Shown here in pieces: positions 24,674 to 35,235 of a DNA stretch of 64,000 nucleotides (position 1 is its first letter; every line of letters starts with the position of its first letter). The notes under the pieces are model-generated. The model had not been told where the DNA came from. It saw only the letters and a program-made list of their open reading frames with translations, and did no database searches. The stretch lies in the NCBI GenBank assembly GCA_002007465.1, contig LNAC01000770.1, positions 406,250 through 470,249 of the forward strand. The letters are read 5' to 3'. The DNA comes from Ailurus styani. Lineage: Eukaryota; Chordata; Mammalia; Carnivora; Ailuridae. A program made the position numbers and the translations under genes.

Positions 24674-25300
24674 ACAATTAAAATTGAAAAAATTAAGTGA
24701 CTAACAATTAATCAGTGAAGGTATATTCATATTGTAGACTTATGCAGCTAGTGGAGATTATGTTTTGAAGATATATTTAGTTGTGATGAGGGTCATGATG
24801 TCATTGATGGTCAGTGGAAAAAGCAACGTACAAGTTTACATAAAATTTATTTCTAATATTTTAAACAAACAAAATATATGCACACTCTGAAAACAAGATT
24901 GGTGGGTCACCTGGTTGACTCAGTCAGTTGAGCATCTGCCTTCGGCTCAGGTCACGATCCCAAAGTCCTAGGATTGAGCCTCACACTGGGCTCCTTGCTC
25001 AGTGGAGAGCCTGCTTCTCCCTTTCCCTTTGCCTGCCATTACCCTTGCTTGTGCTCTCTCTCTCTCTCTGTGTCAAATAAATAAATAAAGTATTTAAAAA
25101 AACAAGACTGGAAATACATATAACAATATTTTAACAGTGATTTTCTTTAAGTGCTAAAATTGTGGAAGATTTATATATTCTTCTTTATATTCTTTTAAAC
25201 CAACTTTTCTGCAATAGACATGCATTACTTTTGCAAACAGAAAAAATTTCTAAGATATCAACAAGAATAAAGAGACATATGTATGAGACACCAAAAATAA
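24674..25300 (+). mobile_element. Old L1/HAL1-like 3' tail, split by SINE
   Basis: A/T-rich text continues the old plus-strand L1. It ends 'gtgctaaaattgtggaagat … cttttaaaccaacttttctg', which resembles the 3' ends of old L1 families. The assignment is tentative. Confidence 0.5.
24891..25111 (+). mobile_element. CAN-SINE
   Basis: The body is 24,903-25,099, with head 'gggtcacctggttgactcag' and tail (AAATA)n. Flanks are aaacaagattgg (24,891-24,902) and aaacaagactgg (25,100-25,111). Confidence 0.94.
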
Positions 25301-26038
25301 ATGACTTATTGAGAGTTTAAAAGAAATAGCTTTAAGTATCTGGAAGTCAAAACAAAAGGAAAATAAGCAGGTTACACAGTTCAGGCAAAAGCAGTGAACA
25401 ATTTTGTCAGGAGCAGCATTTACCAGTCTGTTCTGTGAATCCTAGTGCTATTCATATTATTGCTCAGTATGTAATATTAGGAAAAATTATGGAACGATGC
25501 AAGGGAAGGTTCCCTAGCTAAGGTTGGGTGCAAAAGTAAAATAGTTTCTTAACTTAAACTTCCGATAAGCTAAGTCTTTAAAATACTATTATCCTCAGTT
25601 GTTAATGTTCACATGCCTTAGATTCCAAATTGTAGGCATTGGAATAAACATTTTGTTTTGTAAATCCAAGAACCTAAGTTATCTTTTAGCTTAAATAGAA
25701 GCCCATTATCAGAGTGCCAGTTGAGAGGGTCAGATTTTTTTCAATAAATTCTTCCAATCTGTTGAAGCTCTTCGTTAAATATTTGACCCAGATTCTAGAG
25801 TTCCGTGCTGTTAACATGAAAGAGTCCGTGTTAGTCTGTAAATATTAGAGCAAATGTTACCAATTTACCCTTAACCATTATCACATCAAAACCTGGCCCT
25901 TGAGGTAGGTGTGATTTTATTTAGTGTCTTATAATGTAGCTGTAGACAATATCATTGTTTAACCTCAAGTTGTTTAAACTGGTGAATGGAGTTATTTAGC
26001 TGTATCTGTTAAACTTGGGGAAACTTTGCTCAATACAT
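25301..26038. other. Unassigned sequence
   Basis: A/T-rich, with no gene, repeat family or strong motif recognised. Confidence 0.5.
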
Positions 26039-26174
26039 GGACTTCTGGTTTTTTTTTCTTTTTTTAACATGGAATGCTTCATGAAATTTTGTGTCATCCT
26101 TGCGCTGGGGCCATGCCAGTCTTCTCCATATTGTTCCAACTATGTGCTGTGGAAGCCAACATCAAGGACTTCTG
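26039..26174 (-). pseudogene. RNU6 pseudogene: U6 snRNA retropseudogene
   Basis: On the minus strand, 26,066-26,161 aligns along almost the full length of U6 snRNA. The block 'gtgtcatccttgcgctgggg' followed by ccatgcc is the complement of the conserved 'ggccc(c)tgcgcaaggatgac' segment. It carries several substitutions and a deletion of a few bases near the 5' part (attgttccaactatgtgctg). A T-rich run on the left (26,048-26,065) is the antisense poly-A tail. The sequence ggacttctg is duplicated at 26,039-26,047 and 26,166-26,174, showing L1-mediated retroposition. No upstream distal/proximal sequence element was recognised, so it is unlikely to be transcribed as U6. Confidence 0.9.
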
Positions 26175-26884
26175 TTTTAGTTCACCAGGTTTCACGTTCT
26201 TCTCAGGGACAGGCCAACAGATCCAGTTTAGGTTGTTCCTGGTTTGAACAGAAAAGGAGACCAAACAGGCATGTAGGTGACTCACCTGGTAGGCTTAGCA
26301 GGTTATTTAAATGTAAGTTAAGAAGAAGAAAGGTGGACATGCAGTTTTGTTTTCTGCTGTTTAGAACTGGACTTTGATCCTTCAGAAGCTCTTTTTAATT
26401 ATTTTGATATTGACAGAAGCATTCTGGTACAAATTTTGAAGGCCCACTAAGCATAGGTACAGGGCAATGTCAGAGGAAGTGATAATTTTCTTCTTCAAGG
26501 GTTTATGAACCAAATAGACTCCCCATGGTCCCAACATGGGGAGTTCTCCTAATGTCTTGTGATCTCACACCATTATCAGTAAAAAAGTTTTGTGCAACAG
26601 ACCATAATGTATGTATATTAATCAACTATGATGTATAGATACTATAGTGCTAATACATGAGGTAAGCTATAAACACATGAATTAAATTAAATAAATTAAA
26701 GATAAAGTAAAATTTCATTTTAAATGATATCAGTAATGATATCTTCATGTATTTATTAGCTAATACATCAAGGTAACACATAGCATGCAATTCATTGTTA
26801 AGGGTAATCTATATAAAGCCAGATTTGAAATGGTTTTCTTAGATGATTAGTATTTTTTGCCATTTAGTTCTTGGCTAAACTCAT
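26175..26884. other. Unassigned sequence
   Basis: No gene recognised. The A/T-rich part at 26,600-26,830 has repeated taat/tacat strings but no assignable repeat. A 120-codon frame at 26,015-26,377 overlaps the U6 pseudogene and is a chance frame. Confidence 0.5.
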
Positions 26885-26949
26885 TAGAATTATCATTTTG
26901 TTGATTGGTTCTTGGACTTTTGGCTAAGGTCAAGTGTAGAATTATCATT
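26885..26949 (+). pseudogene. RNU2 pseudogene: Minimal U2 snRNA retropseudogene (first 36 nt)
   Basis: Bases 26,904-26,939 match the 5' end of U2 snRNA, including cttttggctaaggtcaagtg, with 31 of 36 positions identical by my reading. They are flanked by a 13-bp perfect repeat, tagaattatcatt, at 26,885-26,897 and 26,937-26,949 (the last bases of the match overlap the right copy). Only the 5' 36 nt are present, with no poly-A. A 3'-truncated U2 copy with a target-site duplication is the pattern expected when a truncated or self-primed snRNA is retroposed. Confidence 0.8.
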
Positions 26950-26959
26950 GTGTTTTTTC

Positions 26960-27145
26960 TTTCTTCAAGATTCTTTTTATTTATTTGTTTTTAAATTATT
27001 ATTATGTTTCTTAAGTAAGTCCTATGTGGGACTTGAACTCATGACTCCAAGATCAAGAGTTGCATGCTCTACTGACTGAGCCAGATAGGTCCTCCTTGTT
27101 TTTTTTTTAAGTAAACTCTTTACCCAATATGGGGCTCAAATTCAT
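26960..27145 (-). mobile_element. CAN-SINE remnants, two adjacent pieces
   Basis: 26,960-27,096 is an antisense SINE (ttgtttttaaat tail, 'tgactgagccagatagg' head). 27,100-27,145 holds 'taagtaaactctttacccaa' and 'tatggggctcaaattcattg', the start of a second antisense SINE remnant. Target duplications were not resolved. Confidence 0.8.
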
Positions 27146-28981
27146 TGTTTTTACTTCATAGTGCAACTTTATAGAAAGCTTGCACTTGAAGTAGAATTGT
27201 CAGCTTGCCCATTTTCTTTTTGTTGGCCTCTGTTTGCATTACTAGCATTATAATTCAGGATTCTCACTAGAATGGCTTTTAAGCCATTTGTCAAGTATGT
27301 CATACTCAATCTTTTAAAAAGCAAATGTCTCTGGAAGGGTAACACATTCAGTCTTTAGTTTTGAGTGTGAGTTTGTCAGAAATATTAAGCCTGTCACCTT
27401 CAAGGCCTGAGAAACTAATCTGTCAGTTATTTGAGGGACAGAATTCTTTGTATTCTCCTCGGTTCTTAGTAGAGCATCTTAAACCTTTTTGTTCAATGCA
27501 GTTTTTCCTGAATAAATAGGCATGGTACTGTTTTGGTAGTGAAAAGCTTGAAGCAGGGTTAGTCAGAGGGACTGAATTCTCATGACAGAGAAGGCATGGA
27601 GGATCTCCCTTGAGCCAACTGCCACCTTAGAGAGGCAGAAGAGCAGTGGGCCTTTTGTGTGGGAGGAAGACTCCACAGGACAGGGCAAAGAAGAGCAAAT
27701 GTCCAAATTCAAAAGGGAGGAAAGGCTAGATTCTGGAGATGGTCAATCCCTGAAAAAGTCTATAATACATTATTAAAGAGCTGTCTTTAAATTTTGTTTT
27801 AAGGAAATAGAAACAAGGCTAGTAAGCAAAAGAGCAAACATTGGTGTAAGTTAGATCAGAATAAACCTTGGCTTTCCTTGATTGAGTTTGAGGACCGGGA
27901 ACATACCTGGACATCGTGTTCTGTTATACATTAGTAGGAAGAGATGGCAAAATGTGAATATTGATAGCTTCAGTGGATTTGAAACTGTTATTATCATGTG
28001 TGGCTGTTGTGAGTGTGTTGAAAAAAGTCTGCTCTGCTTGTCCACCTGAAGTGCAAAGGACATGAGTGCATCAAGCCAAGCTGAGGAAGAGTCTGGGACT
28101 CACTGTCAATGGCAGGATGGATATCCTGGAAGGAACAAGAATCATCAATCTGGTGTAGGCAGAAGGTTCTCAGGAATAAGATGCAGGAGTGTGAGGTCAG
28201 AAGAGTTGAGCAGCAGCATAGGACAGGTGGGGATACTCTGTGAAGAGTCAGAAAGCAAAGCCTCATGGGCAGGGAAGGGTGCTCCCTGAACATCAGAGGC
28301 AATGACGAGCCTCGATATCAGTTGGGAATGGTGCTAGTGTGACCCACCTTCTCCTCTGTGGGGACAAAGGGGTCAGGGTTAATATTAAAAACAGGTAGCA
28401 TTGCAGAAAGGGTGCCAACCAACCCCACAGGTGAGACCAGTGTGCCAGGCCAGCAGTAAGTGCCACCTAGTAACAGCCCTGGGGGATTCAGCCTTCTACT
28501 CACTCCCCCACCCCAGCCTTTTGGTGGCCAAAGGCATGTGTTTGCAAAGAGGCTGACTGCAGCATGCTCTATCTATTTAGTTCCGAACTATTAAGGAGTG
28601 ACCCTAAGAGTAAAGAACTCTCTAGTTTAGGCATAGGGAGAGTCTACATCAACAAACAACCCAGAGAGATATGCCTCCTGGAACCTACTGTTGGTCACGC
28701 CCGCAGCCACCCCCAGGTGCACACGTAAGAATAAGCCACAGAGGCATTTATCAGGTGTCCCTCTTCCCTCTTCTCACTGTCAGGCTTCTTTCAGCACCTC
28801 ACCTCTAGATGACATTCACACATTGCTTCCCTGTTCCACCCCACTTGAGGGCTCACAAGTGAAACATTTGCATAGTTTTTAAGAATAGATATTTACCAAC
28901 AGTGGTTTTCCTCTCCATTCCTTAGCCCCTTAAATCCACAGTAGAAGATACTCTTTTGTGAGTTGCTTTACTCTCAACTTT
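27146..28981. other. Unassigned sequence
   Basis: No gene supported. Open frames of 60-102 codons on both strands at 27.6-28.5 kb show no domain, signal peptide or splice pattern I trust. Composition rises in G/C from 28.0 to 28.85 kb. Confidence 0.45.
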
Positions 28982-29181
28982 AAAAAAAATAGCTTTGGGG
29001 CGCCTGGGTGGCTCGGTGGGTTAAGCCTCTGCCTTCCGCTCAGGTCATGATCTCGGGGTCCTGGGATCGAGCCCTGCATCGGGCTCTCTGCTCGGCAGAG
29101 AGCCTGCTTCCCTCTCTCTCTCTGCCTGCCTCTCTGCCTACTTGTGATCTCTCTGTCTGTCAAATTAAAAAAAAATAGCTT
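28982..29181 (+). mobile_element. CAN-SINE, least-diverged mustelid-type copy
   Basis: The body is 28,996-29,167. The head 'gggcgcctgggtggctcggt' is followed by 'gggttaagcctctgccttcc', the B-box-like 'ggtcctgggatcgagccc' and 'ctgcctgcctctctgcctac'. Exact 14-bp flanks aaaaaaaatagctt occur at 28,982-28,995 and 29,168-29,181. Low divergence and perfect flanks suggest a recent insertion. Confidence 0.97.
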
Positions 29182-30405
29182 CAAACCCAAGGAATGGCCA
29201 GGGAATAGAAAACTAATTTATGGTTCAGCCTATCCTGATATCTGAGTTGACACAGATTGCTATGCAAAGCTCCCTGCAGGGGAGGATATTGTGTAGAAAT
29301 CCTGTCCTGGGCTGCACTTTAAGACAATTTATAGCTGGGTAATGATCCTTTGTTGAGTGAACCTTAGAGAACCAGTGGGTTTTCCCATAGGGACTGCAGC
29401 ACTTCCTGGTCCACTTGTCTTAGGCTTAATTTAAGCAATAGTGGCCTCCTGTTTTTAGCATTTTCTCCCTTCATGCTCTGCTGCAGACAGTTCTGCCAGG
29501 CTCCACATCATCCCTATCAGTTCAATCCCCTAGACTAATACAGAACTCAGGTGTATGAGGGAAATGCCCAAGACTCACTGGGCTGTGTGATGGGACTCTG
29601 CTTATCACACAGAGACAGTGAGGCATCTTATGCATATGATACTCATCTAGTGAGATGGGAAAGAACATCAAGTACTTCTCTGGATTCTTTGTATTTTGCT
29701 ATACATAATTTCTTTCTAGCCCTAAAAGGTTGAGATACAGAAATTGGAACAGTATTTGTCATGCTTTATGAAGAGGCAGTATTCCCTGGAGGTTCAGAGC
29801 TGCCTGCACAGGTGACCCTTTCACAACCTTTATTTCCTCATCTGTAGAATGGGGCCAACATACTCACCTCCCAAGAATGCATCAGCACAGGGTCTGGGAG
29901 GTAGTAAGCACTTGTCCATGTAGCTATTATTGAGTATTTTGTAGAATAGAAACCTAAATGTCCCTTATGGGATGCAAAAGAGTCATGATTGGTAATATGT
30001 ACATCTCAAAAAAAAATCTGTGTCAAAATGGCAGCAGTGACTTTACATATAAAAGTGATCAGAACAACTTGTGAATTGATTTCAGAAAGAAATGCTTTCT
30101 CTTACTGAAATCCTTGTGATGGAAATAACTTTATATGCAGTCACTTAAACATGATTAAAGAACTCTATAGAGGCCATTTTGGGGACAAGGCTTGCTTTTT
30201 TATGATTGGATAAAAACTAGATATACTTTGAAATATATGCTTATTACTTTTGTTAAGTGAACAAAAGTCAATATTGGAATAGAACATGTAAAATCAAAGC
30301 CTGAGTAATGAGAACGTTTCTTTGATTTATTTTATTGAACTGTTGATTTTAAAGTACAGTATTTTCACTGTCATAAAATGGGGGCATATTTGATATTTGA
30401 AAATG
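29182..30405. other. Unassigned, with a MIR fragment
   Basis: 29,760-29,945 looks like a plus-strand MIR ('tttcctcatctgtagaatgg', 'gtagtaagcacttg'). Otherwise no gene or repeat is recognised. Confidence 0.55.
29760..29945 (+). mobile_element. MIR fragment
   Basis: Core words of MIR are in order: 'ggttcagagctgcctgcaca', 'tttatttcctcatctgtaga', 'atggggccaacatactcacc', 'ggtagtaagcacttg'. Confidence 0.75.
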
Positions 30406-30658
30406 TCAAAAGGCCTATTATTATTATTTATTATTATTTGCCCCAGGGGTACAGGTCTGTGAATCATCAGGCTTACACCTTTCAGAACATTCACCATAGC
30501 ACAAACCCTCCCCAATGTCCATAACCCAGCCACCCTATCCCTGCCCTCCCACCCCCCAGTAACCCTCAGTTTGTCTCATGAGATTAAGGGTCTCTTATGG
30601 TTTTTCTCCTTCCTGATCCCATCTTGTTTCATTTTTTCCCTCCTCAAAAGGACTATTA
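30406..30658 (-). mobile_element. 5'-truncated LINE-1 3' end
   Basis: The body is 30,421-30,643, a 3' UTR-only insertion: 'ggggtacaggtctgtgaatc', 'accctccccaatgtccataa', ending 'tttcattttttccctcc'. The (ATT)n tail is on the left. Flanks are tcaaaaggcctatta (30,406-30,420) and tcaaaaggactatta (30,644-30,658), one mismatch in 15. Confidence 0.95.
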
Positions 30659-31682
30659 AAGTCATTCTCATAGATGATCTGTCCTAGGGAATTTTGAAGA
30701 GGATAAAACCAGGATCTCTGTACTTGTTGGGTGATTGTGTAACAGCTCTAAAATGTTGTCTGTGCTTATGCTCCTATGAGAGAATAAAGAGGACAAATTT
30801 GAATATAACTTTTAAATAGTTTATTCCAAAAATATTACTCTATATTAATTTCCACTTCTTAACCAAATAGCTGTTCTAAAATTAGAAAAAAATTTTTTGG
30901 GGAAAAAAGTGGAAAGAACTTGGGGGGAGGGAATGTGTGGATAGTTTTGAATGTGAGTACTAACCACAATTGTATGTTCATGGCCTGAACAGGAAAAATG
31001 ACATTATGATGACAAATAGTTGTTCCCACAACTAGTTTGTGGGAAACTGTACTGGTTCATTTTGCTTATAACAAACCTTGAGTGAAAGCTCAAGCTACAC
31101 TTTCTCCAGTGTGAAATGGGGGTGCAAGCTGAGGGTGAATCAGTCGTCTTAAAACGGTCATCACCAGTACTTTCCCTATGGATATGTATGAATAAAGACC
31201 ATTAATAATCATAATGGAAACACAGTAAGTATGGCAAAGAGGAAAGCCACTTTCCCAGTAATAAATATTTGGTAAATACTAATGAAAATGTTTGATTTAT
31301 TTTTATTAAACCATTCTACTGTTCCCTCACCTATCCTCCCCTACACATTGCTTTATTCTTTCCTTATACCCAGTCTCAGCAGGACCTTCAGAGAAAGCCC
31401 CTCCTTCTGCTCAAGCCTCAGGCTTTCTTCTTCAAATACTTTCCCCTCCAAGGCCTCACCTTCCCCACTTTCCTTTTCTACCTTCCTCCTGCCATGGTTC
31501 TCTGCTTTCATAGAGCTTTCCTCTGCTCAAATTTCCTACTCCCTGACAGTTCTACTACACTTAAAGTATGTCCTGCTGATGACAAAAAAGGAAATTTATC
31601 TTTATTGTATGGTAACAGAGATATATCTGGTCAAGAAAGCAATTGATTGCAGTTTTGAAGCGTGCCTGTTGCAATTTAAACT
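30659..31682. other. Unassigned sequence
   Basis: No gene recognised. A 147-codon frame (31,282-31,725) is rich in S/L/F/P from C/T-rich DNA and runs into the SINE, so it is not credible as coding. Confidence 0.5.
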
Positions 31683-31919
31683 GTGCTTCCTCTGGGGCGC
31701 CCGGGTGGTGCAGTTGGTTGAGTGACCCACTCTTGGTTTCAGCTCAGGTCATGATCTCAGGGTCCTGGAATGGAGCCCCATGAGGAGTCTCACGTGGAGC
31801 CTGCATTTGGCTCTACATTCAGTGGGGAGTCTGCTTAAGATTCTCTTCTCCTTCTACCCCTCCGTCCCACGTGCTCTCTCTCTAAAATAAATACATAAAA
31901 TTAAAGAAAAGTGCTTCCT
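31683..31919 (+). mobile_element. CAN-SINE
   Basis: The body is 31,692-31,910 with head 'ggggcgcccgggtggtgcag' and an A-rich tail. The sequence gtgcttcct flanks it at 31,683-31,691 and 31,911-31,919. Confidence 0.94.
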
Positions 31920-31934
31920 TTTTTCTCACTTTTG

Positions 31935-32154
31935 AGTCTATTAAAAACTTAAAAAAATATTTTGCTTATTTGTCAAAGAAGAGAGCACAAGCAGGGGGAG
32001 GGGCAGGTGGAGCAGACAGATGGAGAAGCAGGCTCCCCGCTGAGCAGGGAGCCCAATGCTGGACTTGATCCCATGATCCTGGGATCATGACCTGAGCTGA
32101 AGGCAAATGCTTAACCCACTGAGCCACCCAGGTGTCCCAGTCCATTAAGAACTT
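31935..32154 (-). mobile_element. CAN-SINE
   Basis: The antisense body is 31,951-32,138 with head 'cactgagccacccaggtgtc'. Flanks are agtctattaaaaactt (31,935-31,950) and agtccattaagaactt (32,139-32,154), a 16-bp duplication with two mismatches. Confidence 0.95.
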
Positions 32155-32179
32155 CTGCATTTCTATTTATACTCTTTCA

Positions 32180-32623
32180 AAAAGTTTTTTTTTAAATTTG
32201 AGTTAAGTTTGACACACAATGTTACATTAGTTTCAGGTGTACAACACAGTGATTCACAAATTCTGTACTTTATGCTGTGTTCATCACAAGTGTAGCTCTC
32301 ATCTGTCACCAGAAAACACTATTATAGTATCATCGACAGTATTCCTTATGCTGCACCTTTCATCCAGGTGGCTTATTTCATTCCAGAACTAGAAGCCTGT
32401 AACTCCTACTCCCCTTCACCCATTTTGTCCATGCCCCCAGCCCCTCTCCTCTGGCAACCATCAGTCTGTTTTCTGTATTTATAGGTCTGATTCTTGCTGT
32501 TTGTTTATTAATTTTTTTTAAGATTCCACATATGAGTGACATTATATGGTATTTGTTTTTCTCAGTCTGACTTATTTCACTTAGCATAATACTCTGTAGG
32601 TCCATCCGTGTTGTCATGTAATA

Positions 32624-32660
<37 letters not shown>
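32180..32660 (-). mobile_element. LINE-1 3' end, old
   Basis: 'gttacattagtttcaggtgt' then 'ctggcaaccatcagtctgtt', 'agattccacatatgagtgac' and 'cacttagcataatactctg' are antisense L1 3'-region landmarks. A (GT)n tract at 32,628-32,659 closes the segment where L1s in this window carry CA/GT runs. Confidence 0.9.
32628..32659. repeat. (GT)16 microsatellite
   Basis: An uninterrupted GT run at the edge of the L1 fragment. Confidence 0.93.
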
Positions 32661-32661
<1 letters not shown>

Positions 32662-32669
32662 TTATAATG

Positions 32670-33060
32670 ATTTATATTGCTTGAGACTTAAACTTTTTGA
32701 GTTTCTCTGCCAATATCTCTTTGAATATGGCTCCTTGCCTATATCTCTTTCTGCAATGCTTATTAGCATGATGGACTCTTTCATTCTAGTCTCTGTGTAA
32801 CACTATTGGCACATTTTGATCTTTCTATTTCTCTTGCTGCAGCATTCAGTATAGTTTCCTCAGATGTACTTTTCAATTCTATTAAATCTCTCTTTAGCTG
32901 TCTATGTTTTGTTATTTAACCTGTTCATTGAACTTTTAATTAAAATACTCTATATTTTTCATTTCTGCAAATTCTACCTGGTACTTCTTCATAATCTGCT
33001 CTCCTCCCCACATTGATTTTTAAATAAGATTTTGTTCTTTTTTAGAACTTTGACTCATTT
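32670..33060 (-). mobile_element. Old L1/HAL1 ORF1-side fragment
   Basis: 'cattgaacttttaattaaaa', 'tatttttcatttctgcaaat' and 'tctacctggtacttcttcat' resemble antisense ORF1/linker text of old L1 or HAL1. No open frame remains. The assignment is by general resemblance. Confidence 0.5.
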
Positions 33061-33080
33061 TTTTAAATTTTTAAGTAGTT

Positions 33081-33408
33081 CAACATACTTCTTTTTAATT
33101 TAAATTCAATTAGCCAATATAGAGTATATCATTAGTTTCAGAGGTAGAGTTCAGTGATTCGTCAGTTGCATATAACAGCCAGTGCTCATCACATCACGAC
33201 CCCTCCTTAATGCCTGTCACCCAGTCACCCCATCCCCCCACCCACCTCCCCTCCAGCAACGCTCAGTTTGTTTCTTATAGTTAAGATCCTGTCATGGTTT
33301 GTCTCCCTCCCATATAGTTTCACTCATATGTGGAATATAAGAAACAGTGCAGAGGGTCAGAGGGGAAGGGAGGGAAAACTGAATGGGAAGAAACGAACGT
33401 ACTTTTTA
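33081..33408 (-). mobile_element. LINE-1 3' end with inverted 5' segment (twin priming)
   Basis: 33,092 to about 33,316 is the antisense L1 3' UTR ('agccaatatagagtatatca' to 'atggtttgtctccctccc'). At about 33,317 the orientation flips: 'tcactcatatgtggaatata', 'agaaacagtgcagagggtca' and 'gaggggaagggagggaaaac' are sense L1. They correspond to the piece that should lie immediately upstream of the antisense part; compare 1,345-1,400. Flanks caacatacttcttttt and cgaacgtactttttac are similar enough to be the target duplication. Confidence 0.85.
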
Positions 33409-33409
33409 C

Positions 33410-34376
33410 ATTCTCTTTCACATTGCCATTCTATTATCTCAAGTACTTACAGGTCTAATTTTTTTTTTTTCTGTTCGCTGACTTTCATTCACTTTTGGCT
33501 GTTTCCTTGTATGTTTTGTCAGTTTTGCTTACGAGTTTGTGTTTAGTTGGGCTTATTTCCTCCATGAGAATCTCTTCTGGCTTCATTATTAAAGTCCTTC
33601 CACACCAGTTTTGCAGCCAACTTATTATAATATTGTGGCTTGAGGTTACTGCGGTAGTATAAGTAGCCAAGCTCCACCTCTACTTGAGGAGAAAGGCTGG
33701 AGTTCTAAATTCTCAGAGAAACATTTCTTTTCATCCAGTGCCTAGAGCAGATAAGCTTCCTTTCTACAACCTGTGCCTGTGGGTAAGTTTCTCTTAACCC
33801 ACTCCTCATGTGAGGAGGGGCTTTGGAACTAAGGATTGTGTTTAGACTGTGTTCACAGTCCCATGACCCTCCTTGTGAGGATTCAGTCACGTCTTCTGTT
33901 CAAGCTCCCAGGGGCCTGGGAACACCCTTCTCTGAGGGCAGCCACAGCATAAGCTGAGGCACTCACCACTCCAGTTTTCGTTCCCTCTTAGTTTATGGCA
34001 CCTGGAAATTACCCTTCCCCACCCTGCCCCACACTTCCCTCTGTTTAAAGATCAGCCTTGCATAAAAAGTTGTTCTGTTTTAGTAATCTTAAGGATTTTA
34101 GACAATTTATATTACCCATATTGCCAGAAATAGGAAACATCACCAATAAATTCAGATAAACTGTCAGGATGTATAATTCTTTCTGCTTCTCAGCGGTGCC
34201 TGGGCTGGTAGGCCCAGCTGCTGGTGTTTTAAAATCATGTTTTGCACCATCCTATGCTATACATACTACTTCTCTGTATCTGTTTAGTCAGGTGTAGGTG
34301 CCAATGCATAAGCAAACTTTCTGGAAGTGTGATGCCCTCCCCTCAGTTTCTGCCCTGTCCACAGAAGGAGTAGTAC
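33410..34376. other. Unassigned sequence
   Basis: It may be the 5' part of the old L1 at 32.7 kb, but I cannot show it. It contains an inverted motif, cctcatgtgaggagg (33,805-33,819). No gene recognised. Confidence 0.4.
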
Positions 34377-34650
34377 ACTGTAGTAGTTTAGAACACTTGC
34401 TTTGGCATTCTCTACATCTGGGTTTCAGTTCCAACTGTCACTAATCTTGCTGTGAGAACATAGAGATCATAGGCTGATTGTTTTCTGAACTTCAGTTTTT
34501 CCAGAAATAAAATTGGGATAATAGTACCTGCCATACCTGATCATAGCACGGATTAAATGAGATACCACATACAGAGCACGTAGAAGATATAGTGCCTGGC
34601 ACATCATAACTGCCACCAACAAATGCTGAGTATTCTTGCTGTTATTCCTT
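34377..34650 (+). mobile_element. MIR
   Basis: A nearly full-length plus-strand MIR: 'tgtagtagtttagaacactt', 'ttttccagaaataaaattgg', 'gataatagtacctgccatac', 'tggcacatcataactgcc', 'caacaaatgctgagtatt'. Confidence 0.85.
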
Positions 34651-34769
34651 TATCACCCTTGAGACTGACAACAGTGATAAAACCATTTCTAAGCGCACCA
34701 ACACCTCAGTTTTAGAATCCAATTTTCTGACTCTCCCCCTTTTTATTTGTCAACTGAGTCATCCATGGT

Positions 34770-35235
34770 GAGTAAGTGTTGGAGAATGAGGAGGCCACAG
34801 GCTTCAGGTTATGAGTCTTAGGTCTAAATCTGGCTCTGCTGCCTCTTGGCCATGGGTATGTGACAGCTTCTCCAAGGCTCATTTTCCTTTGCTGTAAAAT
34901 GGGGATATGAATGGGGGCGCCTGGGTGGCTCAGTTAGTTAAGTGTCCAACTCTTCATTTCAGCTCAGGTTATAATCTCATGGTTGTGGGATCAAGACCCA
35001 CACTGGGCTCCATGCTCAGCAGGGAGCCTGCTTGGGATTCTCCCTGTCCCTCTGCCCCTAACCTCTGTGCACTCTCTCTCTCTCTAGAAATAAATAAATA
35101 AATAAATAAATAAACAAATAAATAAATAAATAAATAATCTTTTAAAAAATGGAGATATGAACAACTTACTTATGTCGTGATTGTGTAGATGAATGTGGAA
35201 ATGCCCACACAGAATGGTATATGGGGAGTTTTCTA
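34770..35235 (+). mobile_element. MIR interrupted by a CAN-SINE
   Basis: The MIR starts at about 34,770 and includes 'ctggctctgctgcctcttgg' and 'ttttcctttgctgtaaaatg'. It is cut at 34,911 and resumes at 35,162 ('caacttacttatgtcgtgat'). The interruption is the SINE described next. Confidence 0.85.
34896..35161 (+). mobile_element. CAN-SINE nested in MIR
   Basis: The body is 34,912-35,145 with head 'gggggcgcctgggtggctca'. Its (AAAT)n tail has expanded to about 45 bp (35,089-35,134). The MIR bases aaaatggggatatgaa (34,896-34,911) recur as aaaatggagatatgaa (35,146-35,161), one mismatch in 16. Confidence 0.96.

Noticed and set aside
26015..26377. Plus-strand 120-codon frame
   Set aside because: It runs through the U6 retropseudogene and its poly-A remnant.
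31282..31725. 147-codon plus-strand frame rich in Ser/Leu/Phe
   Set aside because: It derives from C/T-rich DNA and continues into a SINE head.
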